DNA from: Brevundimonas mediterranea
GTDB lineage: Bacteria > Pseudomonadota > Alphaproteobacteria > Caulobacterales > Caulobacteraceae
Direction: 5' to 3'
DNA: 64,000 nt
Assembly: GCF_011064825.1 (NCBI RefSeq)
Contig: NZ_CP048751.1
Location: 558,001-622,000, forward strand
Of this stretch, positions 33,814 through 43,036 are shown one piece after another. Made by a program: the position numbers and the translations under genes. The notes beneath the pieces were generated by a model, which saw nothing but the letters and a program-made list of their open reading frames with translations, was not told the origin of the DNA and did not search any database. The first letter of the stretch is position 1; each line of letters begins with the position of its first letter.

Positions 33814-33894
33814 GTCACGAATGACACAGTGTCTAAGCCCGTATTGATGTCAGTTTGTCATATCATGACTTTGCATAGTCAGTCATAATGTGAC
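33814..33894. promoter_or_regulatory. Three GTCA-N4/5-TGAC inverted repeats between aceA and scfR
   Basis: GTCACGAATGAC (33814-33825), GTCATATCATGAC (33857-33869) and GTCATAATGTGAC (33882-33894) share GTCA-N4/5-TGAC arms. The last two are exactly 25 nt apart. They lie in the aceA/scfR divergent region, so they are candidate operators for the neighbouring regulator. Confidence 0.6.
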
Positions 33895-33905
33895 ATTCTC
33901 CGACC

Positions 33906-35336
33906 ATGGAAATCGCCGCCGATCGCAAGCTTTTCCTCGGCGCCCGGCTGAAGCGGCTGCGGCGCGACCTGGCTCTGACTCAGACGGCCATGGCGGCCGA
34001 CCTGGGCGTTTCGCCCAGCTATCTCAACCACATAGAACGCAATCAGCGGCCCGTTTCGGCCCAACTGCTGCTGCGATTGGCTGAGACCTATGACGTCGAT
34101 TTGCGCAGCCTGAACCAGGGCGGGGCGGCGGACGAGGCACGGCTGGGCGAGGTTCTGGCCGACCCTCTGTTCGCGGGCCTGTCCCTGCCCCGTCACGAAC
34201 TGGTGCAGTTGCTGGAAGAGGCGCCCGGCGTCGCGGACGCCATGCTGCGCCTGTACCAGGCCTTTGACGACGGCCGCGCCCGGGCCCGCGCCGCCGCCGA
34301 GAACGGCGAAGGCCTGGTGGACACCAGCCCGGCCGAATGGGTTCGCGAATATATCCAGTCGCGCGGCAACCACTTCCCCGAACTGGACCAGATGGGCGAG
34401 GCCCTGGCCGAGGCCCTGGCGGCCGAGGCGCCGGCCCACGCCGACGGTTTCGAACCCGCCGCGCGCCAGCGGCTGGCGGCGAAACACGATCTGGGCGTCC
34501 GCACCCTGCCGGCCGAGGTCATGGTGGAATGGACCCGCCGCTACGATCTGCACCGCCGCCGCCTGCTGCTGTCCGAGGCCCTGGGCCCGTCGTCGCGCGC
34601 CTTCGCCATCGCCTATCAACTGGCCCTGGCCGAGCAGGGCCCGGCCCTGAACGCCATGGTCCAGGCTGCGAACGCCCCGGACGGCCCGACGCGATCCCTG
34701 CTGAAGGTGGCCCTGACCAATACCCTCGCCGCCGCGATCCTGATGCCCTATGCCGCCTTCCAGCGCACGGCGGAAGAGACCGGATATGATCTGGCGCGGC
34801 TCCAGGCCCGGTTCGGGGTCAGCTATGAACAGGCGGCGCATCGGTTGACCACCCTGTCGCGGCCGACGGCGCGGGGCGTGCCCTTCTTCCTGATGCGGGT
34901 CGATCAGGCGGGCAATATCTCCAAACGCTATGCCGCCGGCGCCTTTCCCTTCTCCCGCTTCGGCGGCGCCTGCCCGCGCTGGCGGCTGCACTCGGCCTTC
35001 CGTACGCCGGGCCGGATCATCACCCAGATCATCGAGACGCCGGATGGCGGGCGCTGGTTCACCTTCGCCCGCACGGTCGAACGCCAGGGCCAGGACGGCT
35101 ATGGCGACGCCCACGACCTGGCCGTCGGCCTGGGCTGCGAACTGCGCCACGCCCCCCGTCTGGCCTACGCCCACGGCCTGGATCTGGAACGGCCCGAGGT
35201 CACGCCCATCGGTCCGGCCTGCCGCCTGTGCCACCGCCATCCCTGCGCCGAACGCGCTGCGGCGCCCATCGACCGGCCGCTGGCCGTGGACGACTGGTCC
35301 AAATCGGTCAGCCCGTACCCGTTCGCGGCGATGTGA
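33906..35336 (+). CDS. short-chain fatty acyl-CoA-type transcriptional regulator (ScfR/RamB-like)
   Basis: A 476-residue regulator with an N-terminal Xre helix-turn-helix (residues 8-62: L-T-Q-T-A-M-A-A-D-L-G-V-S-P-S-Y-L-N-H-I-E-R-N), a central region like the ImmA/IrrE-type segment but without HExxH, and a C-terminal DUF2083 domain with a Cys/His cluster (C-R-L-C-H-R-H-P-C). The architecture fits ScfR/RamB proteins that control glyoxylate and short-chain acyl-CoA genes. Being divergent from aceA supports that. Confidence 0.85.
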   Translation: MEIAADRKLFLGARLKRLRRDLALTQTAMAADLGVSPSYLNHIERNQRPVSAQLLLRLAETYDVDLRSLNQGGAADEARLGEVLADPLFAGLSLPRHELVQLLEEAPGVADAMLRLYQAFDDGRARARAAAENGEGLVDTSPAEWVREYIQSRGNHFPELDQMGEALAEALAAEAPAHADGFEPAARQRLAAKHDLGVRTLPAEVMVEWTRRYDLHRRRLLLSEALGPSSRAFAIAYQLALAEQGPALNAMVQAANAPDGPTRSLLKVALTNTLAAAILMPYAAFQRTAEETGYDLARLQARFGVSYEQAAHRLTTLSRPTARGVPFFLMRVDQAGNISKRYAAGAFPFSRFGGACPRWRLHSAFRTPGRIITQIIETPDGGRWFTFARTVERQGQDGYGDAHDLAVGLGCELRHAPRLAYAHGLDLERPEVTPIGPACRLCHRHPCAERAAAPIDRPLAVDDWSKSVSPYPFAAM

Positions 35337-35338
35337 GT

Positions 35339-35360
35339 TCACAACCACTCATAGTTGTGA
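35339..35360. promoter_or_regulatory. Palindrome upstream of the ParD/ParE-like pair
   Basis: TCACAAC-N8-GTTGTGA, ending 12 nt before the ATG at 35373. It is a likely autoregulatory operator of the toxin-antitoxin pair, or the 3' stem-loop of scfR. Confidence 0.5.
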
Positions 35361-35372
35361 CATGGTTGAGTC

Positions 35373-35720
35373 ATGGCCGATCACGTCCTGACCCTGCCCC
35401 TGACCGACGCGGCGCTTGAACGGCTCAAGGCCGCTGCGCGCGCGGCGGGGATAACGCCCGAGGCCTATGCCCTCGCTGTCCTGGACAAGGCGCTCGCGAG
35501 CGGGCGTGACGCCCCCTCCGGCGACTTCGAAGTTCGAGAGAAAGATGCTGCCTTCGTCGTGGACAGCCCAGAGCCTTGGCCTCCGGCCACGCCTTACGAC
35601 ACCACCGAGGCCAAACGTCGGCTGGCTGAGTACGACCGCACCGGCAAGTTCATCGAGTTCGAGGACTGGGCGGCGGATTTCGAGGCTGAGATCGAGGCCA
35701 TGTTGAAGGCCAAGGCTTGA
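35373..35720 (+). CDS. antitoxin-like protein (ParD/RHH-type)
   Basis: A 115-residue protein. The N-terminus (L-T-L-P-L-T-D-A-A-L-E-R-L-K-A-A-A-R-A-A-G) reads as a ribbon-helix-helix, and the acidic C-terminus (D-W-A-A-D-F-E-A-E-I-E) as a toxin-binding tail. It ends with a TTGA overlap with the ParE-like gene. The layout is that of a type II antitoxin, although it is long for ParD. Expected to bind the palindrome at 35339. Confidence 0.75.
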   Translation: MADHVLTLPLTDAALERLKAAARAAGITPEAYALAVLDKALASGRDAPSGDFEVREKDAAFVVDSPEPWPPATPYDTTEAKRRLAEYDRTGKFIEFEDWAADFEAEIEAMLKAKA

Positions 35721-35989
35721 AGATACGGCTTTCGCTTGATGCGATTCAGGATCGCCGACGGGTCATCGGCTTTCTGCGGGGCGTCAATCCAAACGCCGCC
35801 CGACGAGCAGGCCATACCATCACCCGGTCCATAGGCCAGCTGGCGGAGACCCCGATGATCGGGATCGAACTGGACGGTCTACGCCACCTCTACATCCCCT
35901 TCGGCGCCAGCGGCTACGTCGTCCAATACCGCGTCGATGCGGACGCCGTCGTCGTCGCCCGCATCTTCCACGCCCGCGAGGACCGCTGA
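35717..35989 (+). CDS. RelE/ParE family toxin
   Basis: A 90-residue protein starting at TTG 35717 inside the antitoxin stop. The ParE-like pattern is visible: A-I-Q-D-R-R-R-V-I-G-F-L in helix 1, then G-I-E-L-D-G-L-R-H-L-Y-I-P-F and Y-V-V-Q-Y-R-V-D, ending V-A-R-I-F-H-A-R-E-D-R. ParE toxins poison gyrase or cleave mRNA; the target is not predictable here. Confidence 0.8.
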   Translation: MKIRLSLDAIQDRRRVIGFLRGVNPNAARRAGHTITRSIGQLAETPMIGIELDGLRHLYIPFGASGYVVQYRVDADAVVVARIFHAREDR

Positions 35990-35993
35990 GGCC

Positions 35994-36824
35994 TCAGTGG
36001 CTCAGCAGAAGCCAGGACTGGCTGCGGTTCAGCAGGGCCTGGGTGACGCCGCCCAGCACCCATTCCCGCATCCGGGAATGGCCCCAGGCGCCGGCGACGA
36101 TCAGATTGGCGCCGGTCTGTTCGACAAGGGCCAGGATGCGGTCGCCGGCGGGGCGTTCGTCGCGCACCTTGGCCTCGCTTTCGGCGACGACGCCGTGGCG
36201 GCGCAGCCAGGCGGCGACGTCGGCGACCCGCGCGGCGGCGGCGGCGGCGTCGGCCGAGGCGCAGATCTCGACCACCTTTACCTCGCGCGCCTGTTTCATC
36301 AGCGGCAAGGCGGCGGCGACGGCGCGCTGAGCCTCGCGCCCTTCCTTCCACGCCACCAGGACGACCCCGTCGACCGGCGCGGCCGAGGCCCGGGGCGGCG
36401 CGACCAGGACAGGCCGGCCGATGTTCATGATCAGGTCGCCCGCGTCCGGCGCACGATAGGGCAGACGCCCGGCGTCACGCCCCACCAGGATCAGGTCGGC
36501 CGCCCGCGCATGGCGTGCGACACAGGAGGCGGGATAGCCGGTCTCCGCCCGCCATTCGTGATCTATGCCGGTGTCCTTCATGGCTTCGAGGAAACGGGCC
36601 TTGGCGGCGGACAGTTCGCCGTCGGCCTGGTCCCGGCGCAGGGCCAGGATTTCACCGGCCATTCCCCCGGCGACATAGGCGTCGACCAGCGGCGGCTCGG
36701 GCTCGCTGACGGAGATCCCGATCAGGGTCGCGTCGTGAATGGCGGCGAGATCGCGCGCGAAACCGATCCGCGCGACATTGTCGGCCTCGTCATCCACATA
36801 GACCATCAGGCTCGCATAGGTCAT
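35994..36824 (-). CDS. universal stress protein (tandem UspA)
   Basis: A 276-residue protein of two UspA-like halves. The C-terminal half has the ATP-binding G-x2-G-x9-G loop (G-A-W-G-H-S-R-M-R-E-W-V-L-G-G) near residues 247-261. The N-terminal half has only a degenerate V-G-R-D-A-G version. Cytoplasmic, with an expected role in stress adaptation. It is convergent with the ParE-like gene, 4 nt between the two stops. Confidence 0.88.
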   Translation of the reverse strand: MTYASLMVYVDDEADNVARIGFARDLAAIHDATLIGISVSEPEPPLVDAYVAGGMAGEILALRRDQADGELSAAKARFLEAMKDTGIDHEWRAETGYPASCVARHARAADLILVGRDAGRLPYRAPDAGDLIMNIGRPVLVAPPRASAAPVDGVVLVAWKEGREAQRAVAAALPLMKQAREVKVVEICASADAAAAAARVADVAAWLRRHGVVAESEAKVRDERPAGDRILALVEQTGANLIVAGAWGHSRMREWVLGGVTQALLNRSQSWLLLSH

Positions 36825-36895
36825 GGCGGTGCTCCTTGTTGCCGGAGTCTGGATGCGCCCTTCGGCCCCGTCCCGCCTTGATCCGCGTCAAACCG

Positions 36896-38344
36896 TCAGG
36901 TCAGGATCACCCGGCCGTTGTCGAGGCGGAAGGCGACGCCGGTGCGCTGGAACAGGCGGGCGATGACGGCGGAAGGATTGGCGACGCCCTGGTCCAGCAT
37001 GGTCGAGATGTCGTTGGCCAGGGTGGGGTCGCGCGACAGGCGGGTCAGGGCGCCCAGCCATTCGTCGCGGCTCAGCACCCCGTCGTCATTGTCGCGGCGC
37101 TGAAAATCGGCGACCACGTCGAAGAAGTCGCCGCCGCCCGCGCGTCGTTCCGCCGCTTCGATGACCAGGCCCCAGACGGCGCCGCAGGCGTAATAGGCGC
37201 GGTTGTCGCCCCGGTCGCCGGCCGAGGCCACGGGCTTGCCCGCCGCCAGGGTGATGCAGTCGTCCACCTCGCGCTGCAACTCGGCCCGGTCGTCATAGGC
37301 GGGGTCGATGGCCTTCAGCGCGCGCACCGCCATCAGGTCGGCCCCGCCCTCGGTGATCCAGGCCTCGCGGGCGTACTGGTATTTCAGCCCCTGAGAGCCC
37401 AGCCAGAAATGCGCCGCTTCGTGACCGATGAACCAGTGGGCGCGGGCGAGGGCCTGGGCGTCGGGGTCCAGCACCCCCTCCCCTTCGAAATTCATCGAGA
37501 TCAGACCCGGCAGAACGCTGCCGCCCATGCTGGACAGGGATTTGGTCGGGCCGGTCCAGCTGACCATCAGGGTCGGCGCCTCGCCCTGAGCCCGACCCAG
37601 GCGCTGGGCGTAATAGGCCATGACGCGGGGTGTGAAACCGGCCAGTTCATCGCCCAGCCAGCGCGGCAGACCGGGATCGATGACGGTGGTGATCCCTTCG
37701 CCCCGGCGGGTCGTGGCGTCGCCGAACAGGACATAGGTCTGGGCGTCAACGGCCGTGACCTGGGGCGCGCGCTCGCCCTTGAACAGCACCGGGCCGGCGC
37801 GGTCACGCCAGGTCACGCTGGCCGGGCCGCCGGGCACATCGACGCCGTTCAGGTCGCGCGGCAGGGCGCGGGCGACGGCGGCGGACTCCAGCGGGATGAC
37901 GTCGAACTGACCTGAGAACAGCGCCACCGTCCCGTCCGAGAACACCAGGGCCGGATCATACTCCGCCTCCAGATCGCCGGGGCGCGGCGTCATGGCGATG
38001 CGGACATTGCGCGGCACAGGGCCGCCGTCGGTCGAGCGCAGCACGTCGTAATCGCCGATCCGCTCCAGCACGACGCTCGGCGTCTCCACCCGCCACCAGG
38101 CCGGCCGCCACGGCTGGCGGCTCTCGCGCAACAGGGCCGAGCGGAAGAAGGCCCAGGCCGGGGCGTCACGATCCAGCACATACTCCGCCGTCCAGCGATC
38201 GCCGTTGCGTTCGACCGACACGTCGACGCGGCCGTCTCCGGCCATGCTCGGGTCTTGCGACGCGACGACGGCGGGCGAAGCGCAGGCCGCAACGGTCGAA
38301 AAGCCGACAAGGGCGGCGCATATGAGGGCCGTCTTCAGACGCAT
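36896..38344 (-). CDS. secreted gluzincin (M1-like) peptidase
   Basis: A 482-residue protein starting at ATG 38344 (GGAG upstream). The signal peptide ends A-A-C-A, so it may be a lipoprotein. The zinc site is H-E-A-A-H with the third ligand in W-I-T-E-G-G-A-D, the M1 aminopeptidase pattern, but the N-terminal M1 beta-domain is reduced. Cytoplasmic M1 enzymes are larger, so this is probably a periplasmic relative of unknown substrate. A stretch near residue 430 (D-N-D-D-G-V-L-S-R-D-E-W) looks like an EF-hand loop. Confidence 0.8.
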   Translation of the reverse strand: MRLKTALICAALVGFSTVAACASPAVVASQDPSMAGDGRVDVSVERNGDRWTAEYVLDRDAPAWAFFRSALLRESRQPWRPAWWRVETPSVVLERIGDYDVLRSTDGGPVPRNVRIAMTPRPGDLEAEYDPALVFSDGTVALFSGQFDVIPLESAAVARALPRDLNGVDVPGGPASVTWRDRAGPVLFKGERAPQVTAVDAQTYVLFGDATTRRGEGITTVIDPGLPRWLGDELAGFTPRVMAYYAQRLGRAQGEAPTLMVSWTGPTKSLSSMGGSVLPGLISMNFEGEGVLDPDAQALARAHWFIGHEAAHFWLGSQGLKYQYAREAWITEGGADLMAVRALKAIDPAYDDRAELQREVDDCITLAAGKPVASAGDRGDNRAYYACGAVWGLVIEAAERRAGGGDFFDVVADFQRRDNDDGVLSRDEWLGALTRLSRDPTLANDISTMLDQGVANPSAVIARLFQRTGVAFRLDNGRVILT

Positions 38345-38409
38345 GAAGTTCTCCAACAGGTCAGGCCTGCGATAGCGAGGGCCGGCGACAGCGTCACCTT
38401 AAGCCTTCT

Positions 38410-39399
38410 TCATCCGCGAGCCGCGTCCAGAGCGCGCCCGGCCGCCGCCAGTTCCCCGGCCATGACGGCCTTAAGCCGCTCGGGCGCCAGGATCATGGCC
38501 TGTTCGCCCCAGGTGAACAGGTGCCAAGCCAGTTCGCGCATGCCCGAGGCGCGGAACCGGACGATGACGGCGCCGTCCGCCTGATCCTCGAACGACTGGG
38601 TCGGGTGCCAGCGCCAGCTCTTCGCCTCGGCCGCACCCTCAGGGGCGATACGCAGCACCACGTCCTCGATCTCGTCCTGATAGATGCCGAAGGACTGGCT
38701 GGCGAAGACGCCCAGGTCGAAGTCGGCGGGCGGAACCGCCACCCCGTCCTGCGGGGCGACATGGCTCATCCGGTCCAGGCGGAAGGTCTGGATGCGGCCC
38801 GTCTCCCGGTCGGCGGCGACCAGATAGTTGGCCCGGCCGAACATGACGCCGCAGGGGGCGACGGTCCGCCTGCGCGGCTCGGCGCCCGGTCGGGAATAGG
38901 TGAAGCCCAGCGGCTGCTGCGCCAGCACCGCCCCGCGAATGGCGGTCAGCATGGCCTCGTCCGCCGAAGGGCGCGGTCCGGCCTGGACGGCGATGGTCTC
39001 GGCCCGGACCAGGGCCTCCAGGTCCGGGGCCATCCGGTTCAGGGTGGTGGAGCGCATCGCCGCCTTCAGCTTGCGCTCCAGCGCCTCCAGCGCCGCCGCG
39101 CGGGCCGGTTCGCCGGCGGCGCGCAGGGCCGAGGCGGCCTTGGCCAGTTCCAGCATCTCGGTCGCGGTCGGCGCCTGTTCGAAGGCGGACAGGCCGCCGC
39201 GGATGCGCCAGCGTTTCGACGGCGGATCCGACACCTCCTCCACCTGGGGGAACAGCATGAGGACGGCGTCACGCATCCGTTCGGCGGTGCGGCGGCCGAC
39301 GCGCATGTCGCGCGCCATCTCGTCGATGGTCAGGCCTTCGGCGCTGGCGGCCATGCGCCGCGCCAGGTCGATCACCATGGCCGCCTTGTCGTGTCTCAC
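38410..39399 (-). CDS. WYL domain transcriptional regulator (YafY-like)
   Basis: A 329-residue regulator: N-terminal winged helix-turn-helix (about residues 10-60), a helical linker, then a WYL domain from about residue 160 (I-R-G-A-V-L-A-Q-Q-P-L-G-F-T-Y, then F-G-R-A-N-Y-L-V-A-A-D and a C-terminal cap). The start is taken as GTG 39399 with AGGAGCGGC upstream; a longer frame from 39447 lacks a site. The ligand and targets are unknown. It is divergent from the small gene at 39493. Confidence 0.85.
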   Translation of the reverse strand: MRHDKAAMVIDLARRMAASAEGLTIDEMARDMRVGRRTAERMRDAVLMLFPQVEEVSDPPSKRWRIRGGLSAFEQAPTATEMLELAKAASALRAAGEPARAAALEALERKLKAAMRSTTLNRMAPDLEALVRAETIAVQAGPRPSADEAMLTAIRGAVLAQQPLGFTYSRPGAEPRRRTVAPCGVMFGRANYLVAADRETGRIQTFRLDRMSHVAPQDGVAVPPADFDLGVFASQSFGIYQDEIEDVVLRIAPEGAAEAKSWRWHPTQSFEDQADGAVIVRFRASGMRELAWHLFTWGEQAMILAPERLKAVMAGELAAAGRALDAARG

Positions 39400-39492
39400 C
39401 GCCGCTCCTGAAATGATACGTCCGTTTCTGACGCAACAGTGCGCCATAACGCCATCATCGACAAGAGGCCGACCGCTTCAGGAGATCATCAA

Positions 39493-39717
39493 ATGGCTCG
39501 CTTCCAACCGAACACCGCCGTCAACACCAACCGCTATCTGATCGTGCCGTGCGAGGCCGACGGCTCGTTGGACCTGGCCGTCATCTGGGATCGGCTGGAG
39601 GAACAGGTGGTGGACGTCATCTCCGCCGCCGCCATCGCCCGCTATTCGGACGAGGACGCCCTGTGGGACGAGGCGCGGTCGGACCCGGCGGAAACGCCCT
39701 GGCTGATGGCGGCCTGA
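39493..39717 (+). CDS. small hypothetical protein
   Basis: A 74-residue acidic protein: A-R-F-Q-P-N-T-A-V-N-T-N-R-Y-L-I-V-P and D-L-A-V-I-W-D-R-L-E-E. The start is ATG 39493 with AGGAGATCATC upstream; a longer frame exists but lacks a site. It is divergent from the WYL regulator and convergent with the acyltransferase (2 nt apart). No domain recognised. Confidence 0.65.
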   Translation: MARFQPNTAVNTNRYLIVPCEADGSLDLAVIWDRLEEQVVDVISAAAIARYSDEDALWDEARSDPAETPWLMAA

Positions 39718-39719
39718 AT

Positions 39720-40829
39720 TCAGGCGGCCTTGGGCTTGGTCCAGCGGTCGATCAGGCGCTGGGCCGGGCGTTCGACCCGATTGTGCGCCACGACCGCGAT
39801 CACGACGATGAAGCCGAACAGGCCCAGCGCGAACAGGTCGTTCAGCCAGACCGAGCCGAAATCGACGCGCCGTCCGCCCGGCATCCAGTCCAGCTTGCGC
39901 GCGATGATCAGCATCACGGTCAGGATGAACATGTGGACCATGTAGATGGAGAAGGACCAGCGCCCCAGGGTCACGAGCGCCGGATGGTCCAGCAGGCGCG
40001 ACACCCGTCCCTCCTCGCCCGCGAACACCCAGACCAGGACGACGAAGACCAGGGTGACGGCGACCGTCACCGGCCCCTCGGCCCAGGCCACAAAGAGGCA
40101 GACGGCGACGACGGCCGCGATCTCCAGCCCCGTGGCCGCCAGGCCCTTCAGGCGCGGGATGTTCATCCATAGACCCTGCAACAGGCAGCCCAGGAAGAAG
40201 CCGTAGACCGCGCGCGGCACGGCGAAGTCATAGGTGGTGTTCATCCAGCGCCGGGCGTAGCTGACCACCAGAACGCCGCCTATGATCGCGAGCACAAGGC
40301 CGATCCAGCGAAACCGCTTGGGCGCCGCCAGCACCAGGCCGGCGAAGATCAGATAACAGGCCCATTCCGCGCTCAGCGTCCACGACGGGCCGTTCCAGGT
40401 CAGATGCGGATGGACGTGCCAGGCCTGGATCAGGGCCAGATTGGTGAAGATCGCCCACACCGACCGGTCTCCGGTAAACGGCGCCGCACTATCGAAATGA
40501 AAGGCCAGCCGCGCCAGCTCCAGGCCGACATAGGCCGCCAGCATCAGCACGTGCATCGGCCAGATCCGCCCGAACCGCCGGACCATGAACCGGCCGGCGT
40601 CCGCCGCCGTCTTCAACCGTGCGGCATAGGCATGAGCGATGACGAAGCCCGACAGGACGAAGAAATAATCGACGAACAGATAGGCGTGCTGGATGAAGTC
40701 CCAGCTCCGCCAGTGGCTGGCCACCGGCATGTGGAACATGACGACCAGGATGGCGCACACCCCGCGCAGGGAATCGAGCGCCTCGAAACGGCGATGGGCG
40801 ACGGGAGCGGGTTTGGACAGGGCGTTCAC
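39720..40829 (-). CDS. acyltransferase 3 family protein (OafA-like)
   Basis: A 369-residue integral membrane protein with about 10 hydrophobic helices. It opens with F-E-A-L-D-S-L-R-G-V-C-A-I-L-V-V-M-F-H, the acyltransferase 3 signature with the essential His. Such enzymes O-acetylate LPS, exopolysaccharide or peptidoglycan sugars. It stands alone, so the acceptor cannot be named. Confidence 0.9.
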   Translation of the reverse strand: MNALSKPAPVAHRRFEALDSLRGVCAILVVMFHMPVASHWRSWDFIQHAYLFVDYFFVLSGFVIAHAYAARLKTAADAGRFMVRRFGRIWPMHVLMLAAYVGLELARLAFHFDSAAPFTGDRSVWAIFTNLALIQAWHVHPHLTWNGPSWTLSAEWACYLIFAGLVLAAPKRFRWIGLVLAIIGGVLVVSYARRWMNTTYDFAVPRAVYGFFLGCLLQGLWMNIPRLKGLAATGLEIAAVVAVCLFVAWAEGPVTVAVTLVFVVLVWVFAGEEGRVSRLLDHPALVTLGRWSFSIYMVHMFILTVMLIIARKLDWMPGGRRVDFGSVWLNDLFALGLFGFIVVIAVVAHNRVERPAQRLIDRWTKPKAA

Positions 40830-40960
40830 GGACGCGTGATAGCGCCGGTCAAGCTCGGGCGATAGGGGTTTCGGTGGTGGGCGAGACGATGGGCGGCGCG
40901 CCCTTTAGCTTCATCTGCCTGCTTCCCCGGATGACGGAATATGAAGCTGCGCGCTCAACC

Positions 40961-40991
40961 CGTCATCCTGGGCCTCGTACCCAGGATGACG
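40961..40991. repeat. REP-like palindrome after pntB
   Basis: Perfect 12-bp inverted repeat CGTCATCCTGGG / CCCAGGATGACG with a 7-nt loop, 11 nt after the pntB stop. The sequence (CGTCATCC...GGATGACG) has the look of a dispersed intergenic REP element, and a partial arm (CCCGGATGACGG) lies at 40927-40938. It may act as terminator or mRNA-stabilising stem. Confidence 0.6.
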
Positions 40992-41002
40992 ACAGTGGAG
41001 CC

Positions 41003-42424
<1,422 letters not shown>

Positions 42425-42437
42425 CACGCCCCTCCCC

Positions 42438-42704
42438 TCAAGACGTGCGCGCCAGCCGCCACAGGGCGGCGGCGATGAACAACGGGCCGATGAAGAACAG
42501 GGCCCATTCGAAAACCCCCAGCGGCCGCTCCTGGCTCACGACCCGGACCAGTATGGCCGAGAAGACCAGGGCGATGCCGCAGTCGTGCAGCCGCTGACGC
42601 TTCAGCGGCAGTTTCGTCCCGAACCAGCCGTACAGCCACAGGCCGAAGCCGACGCCGGTGGCGATCCATGAGCCGGTTATGGCGATCTGGGCGGGATCGA
42701 TCAT
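42438..42704 (-). CDS. small membrane protein inside the pnt operon
   Basis: An 88-residue protein with three hydrophobic helices (about residues 5-25, 43-58, 64-84) and a charged segment K-L-P-L-K-R-Q-R-L-H. The ATG at 42704 overlaps the pntA2 stop, and pntB follows after 13 nt. It has no recognised family and is not part of the standard transhydrogenase. It may be an assembly or stabilising partner, by position only. Confidence 0.75.
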   Translation of the reverse strand: MIDPAQIAITGSWIATGVGFGLWLYGWFGTKLPLKRQRLHDCGIALVFSAILVRVVSQERPLGVFEWALFFIGPLFIAAALWRLARTS

Positions 42705-43036
42705 GCCGCGCCCTTGGGAGCCGGCCGCTCCTTCTTCTTGTACATGGCCAGCATCCGCCGGGTGACCATGAAGCCGCCGAAGATGTTGACGCTGGCCAGG
42801 GTCACGGCCGCCACGCCCGCGCCCTTGGCGATCCAGGCGCTGGGGCCGGTGACGTCGCCCGACACAGCCGCCGCCGCGATCAGGCCGCCGACGATGATGA
42901 CGCTGGACACCGCATTGGTCACGGCCATCAGCGGCGTGTGCAGGGCCGGCGTCACGCTCCAGACCACGTAATAGCCGACGAAGATGGCCAGGACGAAGAT
43001 GGCCAGGCGGAAGACGGTGGGATCGACATGTTCCAT
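42701..43036 (-). CDS. pntAB: NAD(P) transhydrogenase subunit alpha, part 2 (transmembrane)
   Basis: A 111-residue membrane subunit with four helices, including V-T-P-A-L-H-T-P-L-M-A-V-T-N-A-V-S-S, the conserved proton-channel segment. This is the split alpha subunit found in alphaproteobacteria, where domain I and the membrane part are separate genes. Its ATG shares one base with the pntAA stop (TGATG), so it is coupled. Confidence 0.92.
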   Translation of the reverse strand: MEHVDPTVFRLAIFVLAIFVGYYVVWSVTPALHTPLMAVTNAVSSVIIVGGLIAAAAVSGDVTGPSAWIAKGAGVAAVTLASVNIFGGFMVTRRMLAMYKKKERPAPKGAA

